Counted from the first letter of the stretch, positions 7,783-17,015 are shown. The stretch is DNA of 64,000 nucleotides from an uncultured Lachnospiraceae bacterium (GCA_910587155.1 CAJULA010000006.1:1-64000), one strand, 5' to 3'. Translations and numbers: made by a program. Notes: a model not told the origin generated them from the sequence alone.

Positions 7783-8688
7783 TTAATCCGTGAACAGCAA
7801 TACCCAGTATTTATTGCTGTTGCCTACGCCTACATATTTGTAGCGCTTGTTTGTAAGCTCTGATCTGTCACCGCTGTCAGATTTCCATTCCTCCAACAGT
7901 TTGTTCATATCCGAGGTATTGCTTTTCAGATAGATCATTCCCTCATACTCGTAACCGCTGACACCATACTGAGAGAAAATAGTAGTATATGAGTTGCCAT
8001 TGGGACGGGTATGAGAAGTTTTTTCGGCGTCGTCCATTTCCATTGCCAGCAGGGTTGCCGCTTCATCCAGCAGGTCGTCACGGTAGAGCTTTTTCTTATC
8101 CTTTTCATCCCGGTAGGCGTTGATCTTGTTTACAAGAGATTTTGCGTCGCCTTTGTTGCTGTCCACCCTCTGTATGACACGGTTGTACTGTTTCTCATCA
8201 AGTCCATACTTATAGGTGCCTGTTGCAGATGATGATGTGCCGGAAGAAGTATTCGTATTTGATGTATTGGCACTGGTCGGCGCGCAGCCTTTTCTTCCTT
8301 CATTCTTGCCGAATAAAGTATAATGCTGATATAACTTTTGAGGATCATTGCCAATTACCGCCACAACATCCTTGTTATTGTTGGCATAATATACCGGGTC
8401 GAAACCGTTCTCCATAATGTTTGACACCGTCTGCTGCGTAACAGGGGTCGGATACGCCGTAGGCGCTACCGGAAGCCTGCCTTCATTTTTTCCGAACATT
8501 TTGTAATGCGTGTACAGAGTCTGTTCATCCGTGCCAAAGATCGCTTTGACATCAGGATTGCTGCTTGCATAGTATGCCGCATCAAAAACCGTTCCGTCGC
8601 TCATCTGCTTGGGGGCTGCAAAAGCTGTCATAGACGTCTGCAGCATCACCGCTGTCAGAGCACCGATTACTATCCATTTTCTTTTCAT
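7783..8688 (-). CDS. Secreted CAP/SCP-domain protein with two YYxxNPDV repeats
   Basis: 301 residues from the ATG at 8688, which follows AGGAGGGTGG (an upstream in-frame ATG at 8721 has none). The N-terminus is a signal peptide: MKRKW, a hydrophobic stretch, then AFAAP. Two copies of a 37-residue unit follow (FDAAYYASSNPDV...HYKMFGKNEGR and FDPVYYANNNKDV...HYTLFGKNEGR), then a Ser/Thr/Asn-rich linker. The C-terminal about 130 residues are a CAP domain with SHTRPNGNSY, the usual HxRPxG signature, and end in a YWVLLF strand. The protein is probably exported and surface-bound or free; its role is unknown. It stands alone. Confidence 0.8.
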   Translation of the reverse strand: MKRKWIVIGALTAVMLQTSMTAFAAPKQMSDGTVFDAAYYASSNPDVKAIFGTDEQTLYTHYKMFGKNEGRLPVAPTAYPTPVTQQTVSNIMENGFDPVYYANNNKDVVAVIGNDPQKLYQHYTLFGKNEGRKGCAPTSANTSNTNTSSGTSSSATGTYKYGLDEKQYNRVIQRVDSNKGDAKSLVNKINAYRDEKDKKKLYRDDLLDEAATLLAMEMDDAEKTSHTRPNGNSYTTIFSQYGVSGYEYEGMIYLKSNTSDMNKLLEEWKSDSGDRSELTNKRYKYVGVGNSNKYWVLLFTD

Positions 8689-8963
8689 TATGTACCACCC
8701 TCCTTTTCCTTTTGCAGACAAAAATGTCTGTCACTTCTATCATATACAATTTTCCCTTTCATATCAATAGTTATGAAAATGTTTAAAGAAAAATTAACAT
8801 TTTTACAACATGTTTCGCCGGAAAATGCACAGGTTGCTATGGTATTCATGCAGTAACAGTTATGGAAGACAGATTTTTCCTTTGTGCATATAGTGATTAT
8901 GGTAAATATGTTATCATGGAATAGCGGATTTTGAATAGGAAGAGACAGCAAGAAAGGAGTCGT

Positions 8964-10030
8964 ATGCTGACAATAAGCCTTTGTATGATCGTCAGGAATG
9001 AAGAGATGCATATTGCGTGCTGCCTGGACAGTGTGGCGGAACTTGTAGATGAAATCATAATCGTAGATACCGGTTCTACAGACAGGACGATGGGAATAGT
9101 ATCCGGTTATACGGCGAAGATCTATTCCTATCCATGGAAGGATGATTTTTCTGAGGCCAGAAATTATTCCTTTTCCCGGGCATCTATGGATTATTGTATG
9201 TGGATGGATGCCGATGATGTTCTGGAAGAAACAGAAAAAGACAAATTTTTGCAGTTAAAGGAGTCTCTTTCACCGGATACGGATATTGTAATGATGAAAT
9301 ACAATACTTCTTTTGATGAGGCCGGCAGGCCTTCTTTTTCCTATTTCAGGGAAAGATGGATCAGAAACAGCGCGGAATATCGCCGGATCGGAGCCGTGCA
9401 CGAAGTGATTCCCCCAAGGGCAGGATCACATATTCTGACATAGCAGTCAGTCATAAAAAAATGTGTGCAGGGGATCCTGACCGGAATCTGAAAATCTACC
9501 AGAACATGCTCTCAGAAGGAAAACAATTGGAGCCAAGGCAGCAATATTATTATGGGCGGGAGTTATACTATCACGGGCAATATGAAGAGGCGGCATCCGT
9601 GTTGGAACAGTTTTTGCTTTCCGCGGAGGGGTGGATCGAGAATAAAATAGAGGCATGCTCTGTCTGTGCCGGCTGTTATTATGCAATGGGACAGGAACAG
9701 GTGGCACTGGCCATGCTATTGCGCAGCATGAGTTTCGACTTGCCAAGAGCGGAGTTATGTTGTGAGATCGGGAAGCATTTTCTGGAACATGGAAACTACA
9801 ATACGGCGATCTACTGGTATAAAACCGCATTAGAGACACCTGAAAATGAACAGTCCGGCGGTTTTATTTTTCCGGATTGCCATGATTACGTCCCTCTTTT
9901 GCAATTATGTGTGTGCTATGACAGATTGGGGGACATATCAAAGGCAAAAGAATATAATGAGAAGGCCGGAATCTGTAAGCCGTATTCTCAGGCATATCTT
10001 TATAATAAACAGTATTTTGAAAGCCTTTGA
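8964..10030 (+). pseudogene. Family 2 glycosyltransferase with TPR-like tail, broken by a frameshift in a C-run
   Basis: ATG 8964 follows AAAGGAG. The first frame gives a GT2 catalytic domain: SLCMIVRNEE at the start, IIVDTGSTDRT, and the DADD motif in MWMDADD. The frame breaks after GAVHEVIPP at about 9410, where the run reads ATT-CCCCC-AAG, and stops at 9441. One extra C restores EVIPPKGRITYSDIAVSHKK, and the second frame (to 10030) continues as a TPR-like helical domain with a family-typical YYYGRELYYHG. Intact homologs are single proteins of about 355 residues. The break may be real, phase-variable or a sequencing error. Confidence 0.8.
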
Positions 10031-10087
10031 TATCTCAGAATGTTTTCTTTTTCGACAAAAAGTGACAGTCAGTGTAGAGTTGCATAA

Positions 10088-10423
10088 AATATTTGTAGAA
10101 AAAGGTCTGCTTTTGTTGGCTTTGGAAGCAGCGCACAGGGGCTTACGCTGGTGGGCTCCACTGTTACGGTAAGAGCGCAGATTTATGAGTCGGCAACGCC
10201 AAATAACGTATTTTCTCCGATAGCAGGAACACTGATCAGTCTGAGTCCGTCGCTTTCGGGAGTGATATCTGTTGGGACACTGCTCAACGGGGCACTTACA
10301 GGACTTACTATTCCGGTAACGGCACAAACACGGCTGATGCTCGTATTTTCCGCAACGGCAAGCGGGCTGTCTCTGCTCAACACTGTCGCAGGATATGCAA
10401 GTGCCGGTTTAAGTATCAATTAA
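10088..10423 (+). pseudogene. Remnant of an exosporium BclB-type C-terminal domain
   Basis: The frame reads from a stop at 10085 to the stop at 10421-10423 and has no proper start: an internal GTG at 10151 has no ribosome site. It encodes AFGSSAQGLTLVG, TVTVRAQIY, TPNNVFSPIAGT, LMLVFSATASG and a final AGYASAGLSI. This is the C-terminal half of the BclB/exosporium collagen-like glycoprotein domain. The collagen Gly-X-Y repeats and the first half of the domain are missing, so the gene is a truncated fossil and hints that the organism or its ancestor formed spores with such proteins. Confidence 0.7.
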
Positions 10424-10505
10424 TCGTACAAGATAAAAAAATGAAAGACGGATCAGGCAATGAAAAATAATTTGTAAAAAATAAAAAGAAACACGGGAAG
10501 AGGAT

Positions 10506-10636
10506 CTTCTGAGTTACCCCGGGGTTATTACTTTTCACATCCGCGTCATGCACTTGCCCCATGACGTCGGAGCCAGTGCCAAAATGCCTGTTGATTGGCA
10601 TCTTGTGTGCATGGTAACCCGGGCCTGACTCAGAAG
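10506..10636. repeat. Structured dispersed repeat, copy 1 (TTAC...GTAAC element)
   Basis: An outer inverted repeat, CTTCTGAGT at 10506 and ACTCAGAAG at 10628, with further CCCGGG pairing, encloses a roughly 100-base segment. The segment reads TTACTTTTCACATCCGCG, then hairpins around CATGCACTTGC/CATGACGTC and ATGCCTG/GGCAT, and ends GTGTGCATGGTAAC. A close relative lies at 47287-47382. It is a multi-hairpin intergenic element, perhaps a MITE-like or RNA element. Confidence 0.7.
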
Positions 10637-10697
10637 GCTCCCATGTTCACGACAAGCGCAGGCGTGCATAAACGGTAACCATTTCGTTCATTCAGCA

Positions 10698-10835
10698 GGA
10701 CAGAAGCTGAAAAAGTCTCTGATACGATATTTTTTGGCAGAGGTATGCCATTCCGCCTGTAGCCCGGTGAGCGGCCGGGATGCCATCCCTCTGCCGAAAA
10801 CCATGATCCTGTCTGAACTTTTTCAGTTTCTGTCC
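10698..10835. repeat. Long-range inverted repeat with nested hairpins
   Basis: GGACAGAAGCTGAAAAAGT (10698-10716) matches the reverse complement of 10817-10835 with one mismatch. Inside, GGCAGAGG (about 10735-10742) pairs with CCTCTGCC (about 10792-10799), and a smaller CCCGG/CCGGG stem sits in the centre. The whole can fold as one long bulged stem. No coding potential is seen. It lies between repeat copy 1 and the membrane protein gene. The 10437-10990 interval holds only these two structured elements. Confidence 0.65.
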
Positions 10836-10990
10836 TTCCTACATGTTATGGTCACAATTGATTCACGCATGTGTTTGTCGGTCCTATGTTTTATAAATGT
10901 TGACAGTGCTGTAGTAATTACGTATTATGTAAAAAGCAGGTATCGACTTTTGTTCTGGCGGGCAGGAAGGGGCACAGGAGAAGTATTATC

Positions 10991-12079
10991 ATGCAAAGAG
11001 AAAGGCACAAAAGATATGTTGAAAATTTAATGAGAATATTCCAGACAGCCAGGCAGACGAACATAATTTCCCGCTATTACCGTAACATACAGGAAGGATT
11101 TTACGGTCAGTTTTTATACATAATTACGCCGCTGCTTCTTTATTCCGTAAATCTTATCAATTTAATTGGCAAAGGCGTTTTATACAGAAACGGCAGGGAG
11201 TTTGTTTATGTTAATGATATTGGAAACAGTCTGGGCCTGACGGTTCTGTTTTTTCTGTCTTACTTTCTTTCCGGTTATTTTCCAAAAAAGTTTGACGAAT
11301 TTATGATGCATGGCACCAGTCAGGAGGTGCAAAACTCATTTCAGGAATATAAAAACCCGGATCATTTCAGTCTTTTCCGGTGGATATACCAAATGGCGTT
11401 GTTTGGCATTGTATTTGCTGTTGTTATTCTGTTTTATAACGTAATTAAAAATAACGATGCTTATTGGATGAAAATGCTCGATAAATTTGGAATACTATAT
11501 TATTGCTTTCTGTTAGGTGTCACATGGTACTGTTCTCTGACAGTATTGTGTATGACAGTCAGTGCCGGAATGCTTATTTTCTGCTTTTTACGGGATGGGC
11601 AGATGGTATATAGAGAAGATGACTATAATCGCAATATTAGTGTGATCAAGGCTTTGGATGTCCTGGTGTGTATCATTTCCCATGGTCTTGTCTACATTTC
11701 AGGATCAGTTATAGTCGTTCTCAATGACAGAATTGCGGTCGCCTATGGGATACACTATCTATTTTATAATGATATTTATGTGGCGGTTTTTGCCCTGTTC
11801 ATTGTTTGCCTGACGGTACTGGAGTGTATTCCGTTAAAAGAACTGTTGGAATTTATGAGAACAAAAAAAGACGAAATGATCGTCAGATTAAACCGGCAGA
11901 TTGAAGCGGAAGGTGAGGAAGTAATCAGAAAAAGCCTGATTGAAAAGCGGAATGGTTTTATTGCAGAGAAATTGGTGATGACAACTGCGGGCAATAAGGT
12001 GATGATTATTTTATCCGTGATGATTCCCCTGGCCGGGATTGTCCTGCAGGGCATGGAATTATATGCTGCCATAAAGTGA
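10991..12079 (+). CDS. Multi-spanning membrane protein of unknown function
   Basis: 362 residues. The ATG at 10991 is preceded by AGGAG at good spacing. I do not recognise the family. About six or seven hydrophobic segments are visible: around residues 40-60, 75-95, 130-155, 165-200 (possibly two), 215-240, 250-275 and 335-355. Between residues 275 and 335 lies a charged helical stretch with many Glu, Arg and Lys (IPLKELLEFMRTKKDE and following). It is probably cytoplasmic. Next comes a uracil-DNA glycosylase gene after 63 bases, with no clear functional link. Confidence 0.65.
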   Translation: MQRERHKRYVENLMRIFQTARQTNIISRYYRNIQEGFYGQFLYIITPLLLYSVNLINLIGKGVLYRNGREFVYVNDIGNSLGLTVLFFLSYFLSGYFPKKFDEFMMHGTSQEVQNSFQEYKNPDHFSLFRWIYQMALFGIVFAVVILFYNVIKNNDAYWMKMLDKFGILYYCFLLGVTWYCSLTVLCMTVSAGMLIFCFLRDGQMVYREDDYNRNISVIKALDVLVCIISHGLVYISGSVIVVLNDRIAVAYGIHYLFYNDIYVAVFALFIVCLTVLECIPLKELLEFMRTKKDEMIVRLNRQIEAEGEEVIRKSLIEKRNGFIAEKLVMTTAGNKVMIILSVMIPLAGIVLQGMELYAAIK

Positions 12080-12142
12080 AAGATGTGCAGGAGATACGAT
12101 TGACATACATAAGACCTGAGAAAGGGTCACAAAGGAGAATTT

Positions 12143-12706
12143 ATGCAATATACATGGGATGACATCAGTCAGCACGTGATGGCCTGTACGGAATGTCCGT
12201 TGAGCCGGACCAGACATTTGCCTGTTATGGGGCGTGGAAACCGGCAGGCTGATATTATGCTGATTGCCGAAGCGCCGGGAGGATGTGAGGATGAACAGGG
12301 GATACCGTTTGTCGGGCGCTCCGGAGAGATATTGGACAGACTTTTGCGGGACTGCGGACTGGACAGAGGGGAAATCTATATGACCAACATAATAAAGTGC
12401 CATCCGCCCGGCAACCGCGATCCCGGAGAGGAGGAAAAAGAAGCGTGTTTTCCCCATCTGAAATACGAGACATTCCTTTTAAAACCCAGGATCATTGTCT
12501 GTCTTGGACGTGTGGCGGCGCAGCGTATTATATCGCCGGATTTCAGGATCACCAGGCAGCACGGCACATGGGTCTGCCGGAAAAACTGTGCGCTGACTGC
12601 GACATTTCATCCTTCTGCAATTTTGCGGGAACCTTCGCGCTATAAAAGCGTGGCGGCGGATTTTCGTGAAATAGTGAAAAAACGATCGCAATTGACACAG
12701 ACGTAA
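12143..12706 (+). CDS. Uracil-DNA glycosylase, family 4 (Fe-S type)
   Basis: 187 residues; RBS AGGAG before ATG 12143. It removes uracil from DNA and starts base-excision repair in the cytoplasm. The family-4 signatures are present: EAPGGCED with the following FVGRSG, an early ACTEC Cys pair (C15, C18), further Cys in IIKCHPPGNRDP and EKEACFPHL for a 4Fe-4S cluster, and the HPSAILR motif near the end. Length is typical (about 190). It stands alone, with a methyl-accepting protein gene downstream. Confidence 0.88.
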   Translation: MQYTWDDISQHVMACTECPLSRTRHLPVMGRGNRQADIMLIAEAPGGCEDEQGIPFVGRSGEILDRLLRDCGLDRGEIYMTNIIKCHPPGNRDPGEEEKEACFPHLKYETFLLKPRIIVCLGRVAAQRIISPDFRITRQHGTWVCRKNCALTATFHPSAILREPSRYKSVAADFREIVKKRSQLTQT

Positions 12707-12803
12707 GTCTGGGAATGAATTCAAATTTGCAATCTTTCTGTTGTATTGTCAGAAAAAGAGAGATACAATAAGAAAAGGGGAGAGATGTGTACGGAGGTTT
12801 GGT

Positions 12804-14837
12804 ATGGAACAACAAAGAAATGGGACAAATAAACGAAAGAGAATTGCAGATGAAATTCTCCGTCAGATAGGAGGCAGTGTTATTTTTGTGCTTCTGCTGA
12901 TAGCGGTTGTGGCGATCGGTATGGTAGGATGGCTGATCGTTACATCCAAGCAGACGGAACTGACACAGGAATCCAATGCGGCTGCCAATCAGCTGACCGG
13001 ATTTCTGGAACAGTATACGAAGAGTGTGGAGCAGCTTGCCGCTAATCCGGAGATCAAATATGTGATGGCGCAGACAAAAGCCGGTGATGATATCCGACAG
13101 ACGGAAAAAATGGATACTGTCATGGAAAATCTTGTCAGTATTGCCGCTACCGATACGGAAAATGTTATGGCGGTATGGATTTCCGACCTGGATGCCAGCG
13201 TACTGACACAGTCTGACGGCTATACAAGCGGAGAGGGCTGGGATATTACGGGGCGCGGCTGGTATGGGTGCATTGAGACAAAACAGCCCATTCTGACGGA
13301 ACCCTATGTGGACTCTTCCACGGGTAAGATGATTTTGAGCGCGGCGGCTCCGGTTTTGGATGAGGATACAGGCACGGTGCTTGGCGCAGTGGGCATGGAT
13401 ATTGCGCTCGATCATATGACGCAGATCATGAGCGGCTATCGGATCGGGCGCAGGGGATATATGCTGCTGCTGTCCGAAAACGGCACTTTCCTTTATCACC
13501 CGCAGAGTGATATGATACAGAAAAATATCAAAGAAGTGGATATTTCGCAGAATGTGATCGACGCGGTGATGTCAAAAAGCGATGCATTTCTGAAATATAA
13601 GACGAGCGGCCAGATTAAATATGGTTCTCTGCAGCAGGCCGGAGATACAGGATATCTTGTACTCAGCAATCTGCCGCTGTCAGAATATTATGCGATGCTG
13701 ATCGTGATGATCATTACGCTGGTCATTCTCTTTGGCATTGGTATCGTCCTGATTGCATTCAGTATCAAAAAAAGCGCCGCCAGACTGACAAAACCTATTT
13801 TGCAGCTCAATGACACGGCGCAGCAGCTTGCGGCAGGCAATCTTGATGTGGATCTTCATATTACAAGTGAAGACGAGATCGGGGAGCTGGGTGAATCTTT
13901 TGCCAGGACAGTGGATCGGCTGAAGGATTATATTGTATACATAGATGAGACCGCAGAGGTGCTTTCGCGGATTGCAGACGGCAAACTGAGCGTGGAACTG
14001 AAGCATGAATATGTCGGAGAGTTCCAGAAAATAAAGACGGCTCTGCTTAATATTTCGGATTCCATGAATGAGGTGATGATCGGAATCAATGAGAGTTCGG
14101 AGCGTGTGTCTGTTGGAGCTTCTGAGCTGGCCTCGGCTTCTCAGATTCTGGCAGAGGGGGCGGAAGAGCAGGCGGCATCCGTGGAACAGCTTATGGCGAC
14201 GACGGCTACCGTTGCCGATCAGGTGGAAACCAGTCGCGGGGAAGCGGAGACTTCTGCCCGGGCAACCGCCAAAGCAGCTGCAATGATCGAACAGAATCAG
14301 GAGAAAATGAAGCTGATGATGGCTGCCATGAATGAAATTCACCAGACCTCGCAGAAGGTGGTGGGAATCATCCAGACGATTGAAGACATTGCGTCGCAGA
14401 CAAATCTTCTCTCCCTCAATGCGTCCATAGAAGCTGCCAGGGCAGGGGAGGCAGGAAAGGGCTTCGCGGTTGTTGCCGACGAAATCGGGAAACTTGCACT
14501 CGAGAGCTCCAAAGCGGCAAACACGACGAGGGAGCTGATCGAAATCTCCATGGAAGAGATCAATAAAGGAAATACGATTGCCACAGGCGCTATGGATTCT
14601 CTGAAAGAATCGGTAAGTGTCGTGGATCAGGTAAATGAGATGATTCAGAAGACTGCTGAAAATGCGGCGGTACAGGCGGAAAATATGGAGCAGCTCCGGG
14701 CGGGGATTGAAGAGATCACCCACGGCATACAGGATAATTCCGCTGCCTCCCAGGAGACTTCCGCCACTTCGGAGGAGCTGGCCTCCCAGGCAGAAATTTT
14801 GAATAAAATGGTACAGAAATTTGAACTTTGCCAGTAA
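12804..14837 (+). CDS. Methyl-accepting chemotaxis protein, dCache sensor
   Basis: 677 residues from ATG 12804, preceded by GGAGG; an ATG at 12741 in frame has none. Membrane receptor that senses an extracellular ligand and controls CheA. One transmembrane helix lies at about 24-47, then a large extracellular sensor of the dCache type (about 60-290, with WDITGRGWYG and a DIALDHMTQ segment), a second helix at about 295-320, HAMP to about 375 and a signalling coiled coil to the end. The tip is conserved: TNLLSLNASIEAARAGE. No other chemotaxis gene is in the window; ligand unknown. Confidence 0.92.
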   Translation: MEQQRNGTNKRKRIADEILRQIGGSVIFVLLLIAVVAIGMVGWLIVTSKQTELTQESNAAANQLTGFLEQYTKSVEQLAANPEIKYVMAQTKAGDDIRQTEKMDTVMENLVSIAATDTENVMAVWISDLDASVLTQSDGYTSGEGWDITGRGWYGCIETKQPILTEPYVDSSTGKMILSAAAPVLDEDTGTVLGAVGMDIALDHMTQIMSGYRIGRRGYMLLLSENGTFLYHPQSDMIQKNIKEVDISQNVIDAVMSKSDAFLKYKTSGQIKYGSLQQAGDTGYLVLSNLPLSEYYAMLIVMIITLVILFGIGIVLIAFSIKKSAARLTKPILQLNDTAQQLAAGNLDVDLHITSEDEIGELGESFARTVDRLKDYIVYIDETAEVLSRIADGKLSVELKHEYVGEFQKIKTALLNISDSMNEVMIGINESSERVSVGASELASASQILAEGAEEQAASVEQLMATTATVADQVETSRGEAETSARATAKAAAMIEQNQEKMKLMMAAMNEIHQTSQKVVGIIQTIEDIASQTNLLSLNASIEAARAGEAGKGFAVVADEIGKLALESSKAANTTRELIEISMEEINKGNTIATGAMDSLKESVSVVDQVNEMIQKTAENAAVQAENMEQLRAGIEEITHGIQDNSAASQETSATSEELASQAEILNKMVQKFELCQ

Positions 14838-14874
14838 GCGGAGAGACAGGAATCTTACGGACAGGATAAAAGGA

Positions 14875-14910
14875 CGCCGGCATGTGCAGAACATATCTGC
14901 CATGCCGGCG
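14875..14910 (+). terminator. Hairpin after the chemotaxis receptor gene
   Basis: CGCCGGCATG (14875-14884) pairs with 14901-14910, and GCAGA/TCTGC extends the stem to a 5-base loop. The T-run that follows is weak (GTTGTATC), so terminator strength is uncertain. Confidence 0.6.
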
Positions 14911-14970
14911 GTTGTATCATATGCAAATCTGATTGCATGGGCGTTTACTATAAAAGTCTCAGCCTTTACT

Positions 14971-15092
14971 CAGGACTGCGCACTTGCTGCGTTGTCCGTA
15001 CACGCACCATGCAGTTTGCTGCATGTGTGCATAAGCTTTCTAAACGCCCGCTTTTATTTATGGTGGTGTAAATCTGATTGCATGGGCGTTTA
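14971..15092. repeat. 122-bp dispersed element, copy A
   Basis: This stretch, starting CAGGACTGCGCACTTGCTGC and ending GATTGCATGGGCGTTTA, recurs in inverted orientation and equal length at 29767-29888 with only about ten differences. It contains a GCAG/CTGC hairpin and an outer pair CTAAACGCCC/GGGCGTTTAG. A direct copy of its last 20-odd bases (AATCTGATTGCATGGGCGTT) also lies upstream at 14926-14945. No coding potential is seen. Confidence 0.8.
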
Positions 15093-15117
15093 GGGAAGGA
15101 AAGTTTGTGAGGTACAT

Positions 15118-15909
15118 ATGAAAGAGCAGATAGCAAAAAATATAAACATATTAGGAGATTTTTGCGGCAAGAGGGATATGGAAGCCCTTAGCGCCTGTAA
15201 CTTACAGGATAAATACGGGTGGAAACAGGCAGATGTCATGGTCTTGTTTGGAGGCAGTATCTTAAGCGGCGGAGATGTTCTTGCAAATGCCATGAAAAAC
15301 AGGGTTGCGGGGAAATATATAATTGTCGGCGGGGCAGGGCATACGACGGAAACACTGCGTAAAAAGGTGCATGAAAATTATCCGCAGATCATGACAGAGG
15401 GATTGCCGGAAGCAGAGATATTTAACAGATACTTAACCGTCGTGTATGGAGTAAGCGCGGACTATCTGGAAACCGAGTCAACAAATTGCGGGAATAACAT
15501 CACCTGTCTGCTTGATCTGTTGGAGCAGCAGGGGATTGCGTTCAGGAGTATAATCTTATGCCAGGACGCAACCATGCAGCATAGAATGGAAGCCGGACTT
15601 CGCAAGTATCGTTCTGATGACGTCACAATTATCAATTTTGCCGCTTACAAAGCCGAAGTCATTACCTGTAACGGTCAGTTGACCTATTCTGAGGACATAC
15701 ATGGCATGTGGGATATAGACAGGTATGTAAATCTGCTCATGGGAGAAATCCCAAGGCTTACTGATGATGCAAACGGGTATGGTCCAAATGGAAAGAACTT
15801 CATTGCCCATGTGGATATTCCGGAGAAAGTGAAAATGGCATTCGAAGAATTAAAAAAGATATACGGCGAAGATACCCGAAAAGCCAATCCCTTGTATGCT
15901 TCTGATTAA
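15118..15909 (+). CDS. YdcF-family (DUF218) protein
   Basis: 263 residues; ATG 15118 follows GTGAGG with a six-base spacing. DUF218 proteins are Rossmann-like. The core here runs from ADVMVLFGGSI through GKYIIVGGAGHTT (a G-rich loop), then ADYLETESTNCGNNI and FRSIILCQDATMQHR, which are the family's usual strands and its conserved E-x-S/T-x-x-T/N-x-x-N region. No signal peptide or membrane span, so cytoplasmic. The chemical role is unknown. The repeat copy A ends 26 bases upstream, so the promoter probably lies within it. Confidence 0.75.
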   Translation: MKEQIAKNINILGDFCGKRDMEALSACNLQDKYGWKQADVMVLFGGSILSGGDVLANAMKNRVAGKYIIVGGAGHTTETLRKKVHENYPQIMTEGLPEAEIFNRYLTVVYGVSADYLETESTNCGNNITCLLDLLEQQGIAFRSIILCQDATMQHRMEAGLRKYRSDDVTIINFAAYKAEVITCNGQLTYSEDIHGMWDIDRYVNLLMGEIPRLTDDANGYGPNGKNFIAHVDIPEKVKMAFEELKKIYGEDTRKANPLYASD

Positions 15910-16027
15910 TACATTGCTGCGCAATTTTGGCATTGTGTGTCAAAAATAACACAGATTTTTCCGGCATGGCGGCAGAAAAAGAGGAAATAATAAATGCTGC
16001 AACACGAAAACTGCAAAAAGCCTGCTG

Positions 16028-16357
16028 TTGTGCAAATGCGGGCACGGGGTATATGCTTTGGAAAATAAGAGTAATGACAATGATATCGGCGCTGCACTCG
16101 CCAGAAATACGCTCGATGAAATACCACAGGCAAAGGCGGATGCCAAGGAGATCGTGGGTCTTGTGAAACACAGCGGAAAGGTTGACGGCTATCAGCTCTC
16201 AGACGGATCCGTGGTCGATCGGGAGGAAGGCGTCCGTATGGCAAAAGACGGCGAGATCAAAGGTGTGGGAGTCGCACATCGCCGCGATACGGAGTATCTG
16301 AAATCCATCCCGGATGGCAGAGAGAGTAATAATCTTTCCAACCTCCCCGCTATTTAG
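16028..16357 (+). CDS. DUF3892 domain protein, start uncertain
   Basis: The C-terminal about 75 residues match DUF3892: KEIVGLVKHSGKVDGYQLSDG, then VVDREEGVRMAKDGEIKGVG, RDTEYLKSIPDG and NNLSNLP. These short proteins have unknown function. GTG 16028 is only the earliest start in frame; no good ribosome site precedes it, and the N-terminal 25 residues look unlike the family. The gene may be a decayed copy, or its true start may be disrupted. Confidence 0.6.
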   Translation: MCKCGHGVYALENKSNDNDIGAALARNTLDEIPQAKADAKEIVGLVKHSGKVDGYQLSDGSVVDREEGVRMAKDGEIKGVGVAHRRDTEYLKSIPDGRESNNLSNLPAI

Positions 16358-16429
16358 GAAGCTGCCTTCGCATTTTGTCCTTGTAAGAGAGTGTAAGGAT
16401 TCGCGCAGTCTGTGGGAGTTTATTCCCGC

Positions 16430-16852
16430 TTACGGGATCGCTTTTATCAAAAACATTTCCATGGGCTGTGCGCATGCGGGAAGATCAATCAGCAGACAGC
16501 CGCAGTCCTTATAGCCTGCTTTGCGGTAAAAGTGCTGTGCGGTTTCATCAACCTGTGTCGATGTTAACAGCATTTGATACCCCTTCTGTTTCATTTCCTT
16601 TTCCCAGAAATCCAGCAGCAGTGTGCCATACCCTTTTCCCTGATATTCTTGATCCACATAGAGCAGTGTACAGAACGGCGTGTTGTCCCAAAAGAGATTA
16701 TATCGGAGCAATCCCGCCGGTTTCCCGTCTGCCGACAGAATATAGCCGCTTTTTGCCGCTACCTTGTTCTCAAACTCTGATTCCGGCAGATGCCGGTCTA
16801 AACGATACCAGAATGATTTGTCGGAAATTTCCACATACCTGATTGTCACCAT
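16430..16852 (-). CDS. GNAT family N-acetyltransferase
   Basis: 140 residues from ATG 16852, preceded by GGAGGAAGACAT; an upstream in-frame ATG at 16876 lacks a site. GNAT fold transfers acetyl from acetyl-CoA to an amine. The acetyl-CoA loop is Q-G-K-G-Y-G-T (in YQGKGYGTLLLD) and the C-terminal QHFYRKAGYKDCG segment carries the usual Tyr. Substrate is unknown. It is divergent from xpt, which starts 164 bases away. Confidence 0.85.
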   Translation of the reverse strand: MVTIRYVEISDKSFWYRLDRHLPESEFENKVAAKSGYILSADGKPAGLLRYNLFWDNTPFCTLLYVDQEYQGKGYGTLLLDFWEKEMKQKGYQMLLTSTQVDETAQHFYRKAGYKDCGCLLIDLPACAQPMEMFLIKAIP

Positions 16853-17015
16853 ATGTCTTCCTCCTGTCTGTTTCAAACGTGCGGGGACGCCCCTTGCAGT
16901 TATTATATATTTATGTTAAGGTTATGGATACAAAAAGTTTGTGCGTATGCCACAGGATAGCAACGGAAAGATAAAGTGCCCGGCCGATTGGGTGCAGGGG
17001 ATTGGGAGGAATGAA

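Noticed and set aside
10734..11030. 98-residue open frame before the membrane protein gene
   Set aside because: It runs through the palindromic element and the upstream part of the real gene's ribosome site; no family or start site.
13680..14903. 407-residue open frame antisense to the chemotaxis receptor
   Set aside because: Its sequence reflects the repeats and codon bias of the receptor on the other strand; no start site or motif.
16877..17015. Possible purine riboswitch before xpt
   Set aside because: The leader lacks the conserved TATA...ATNTGG and TTTCTACC blocks of the guanine aptamer, and the gene starts too close to the gap.
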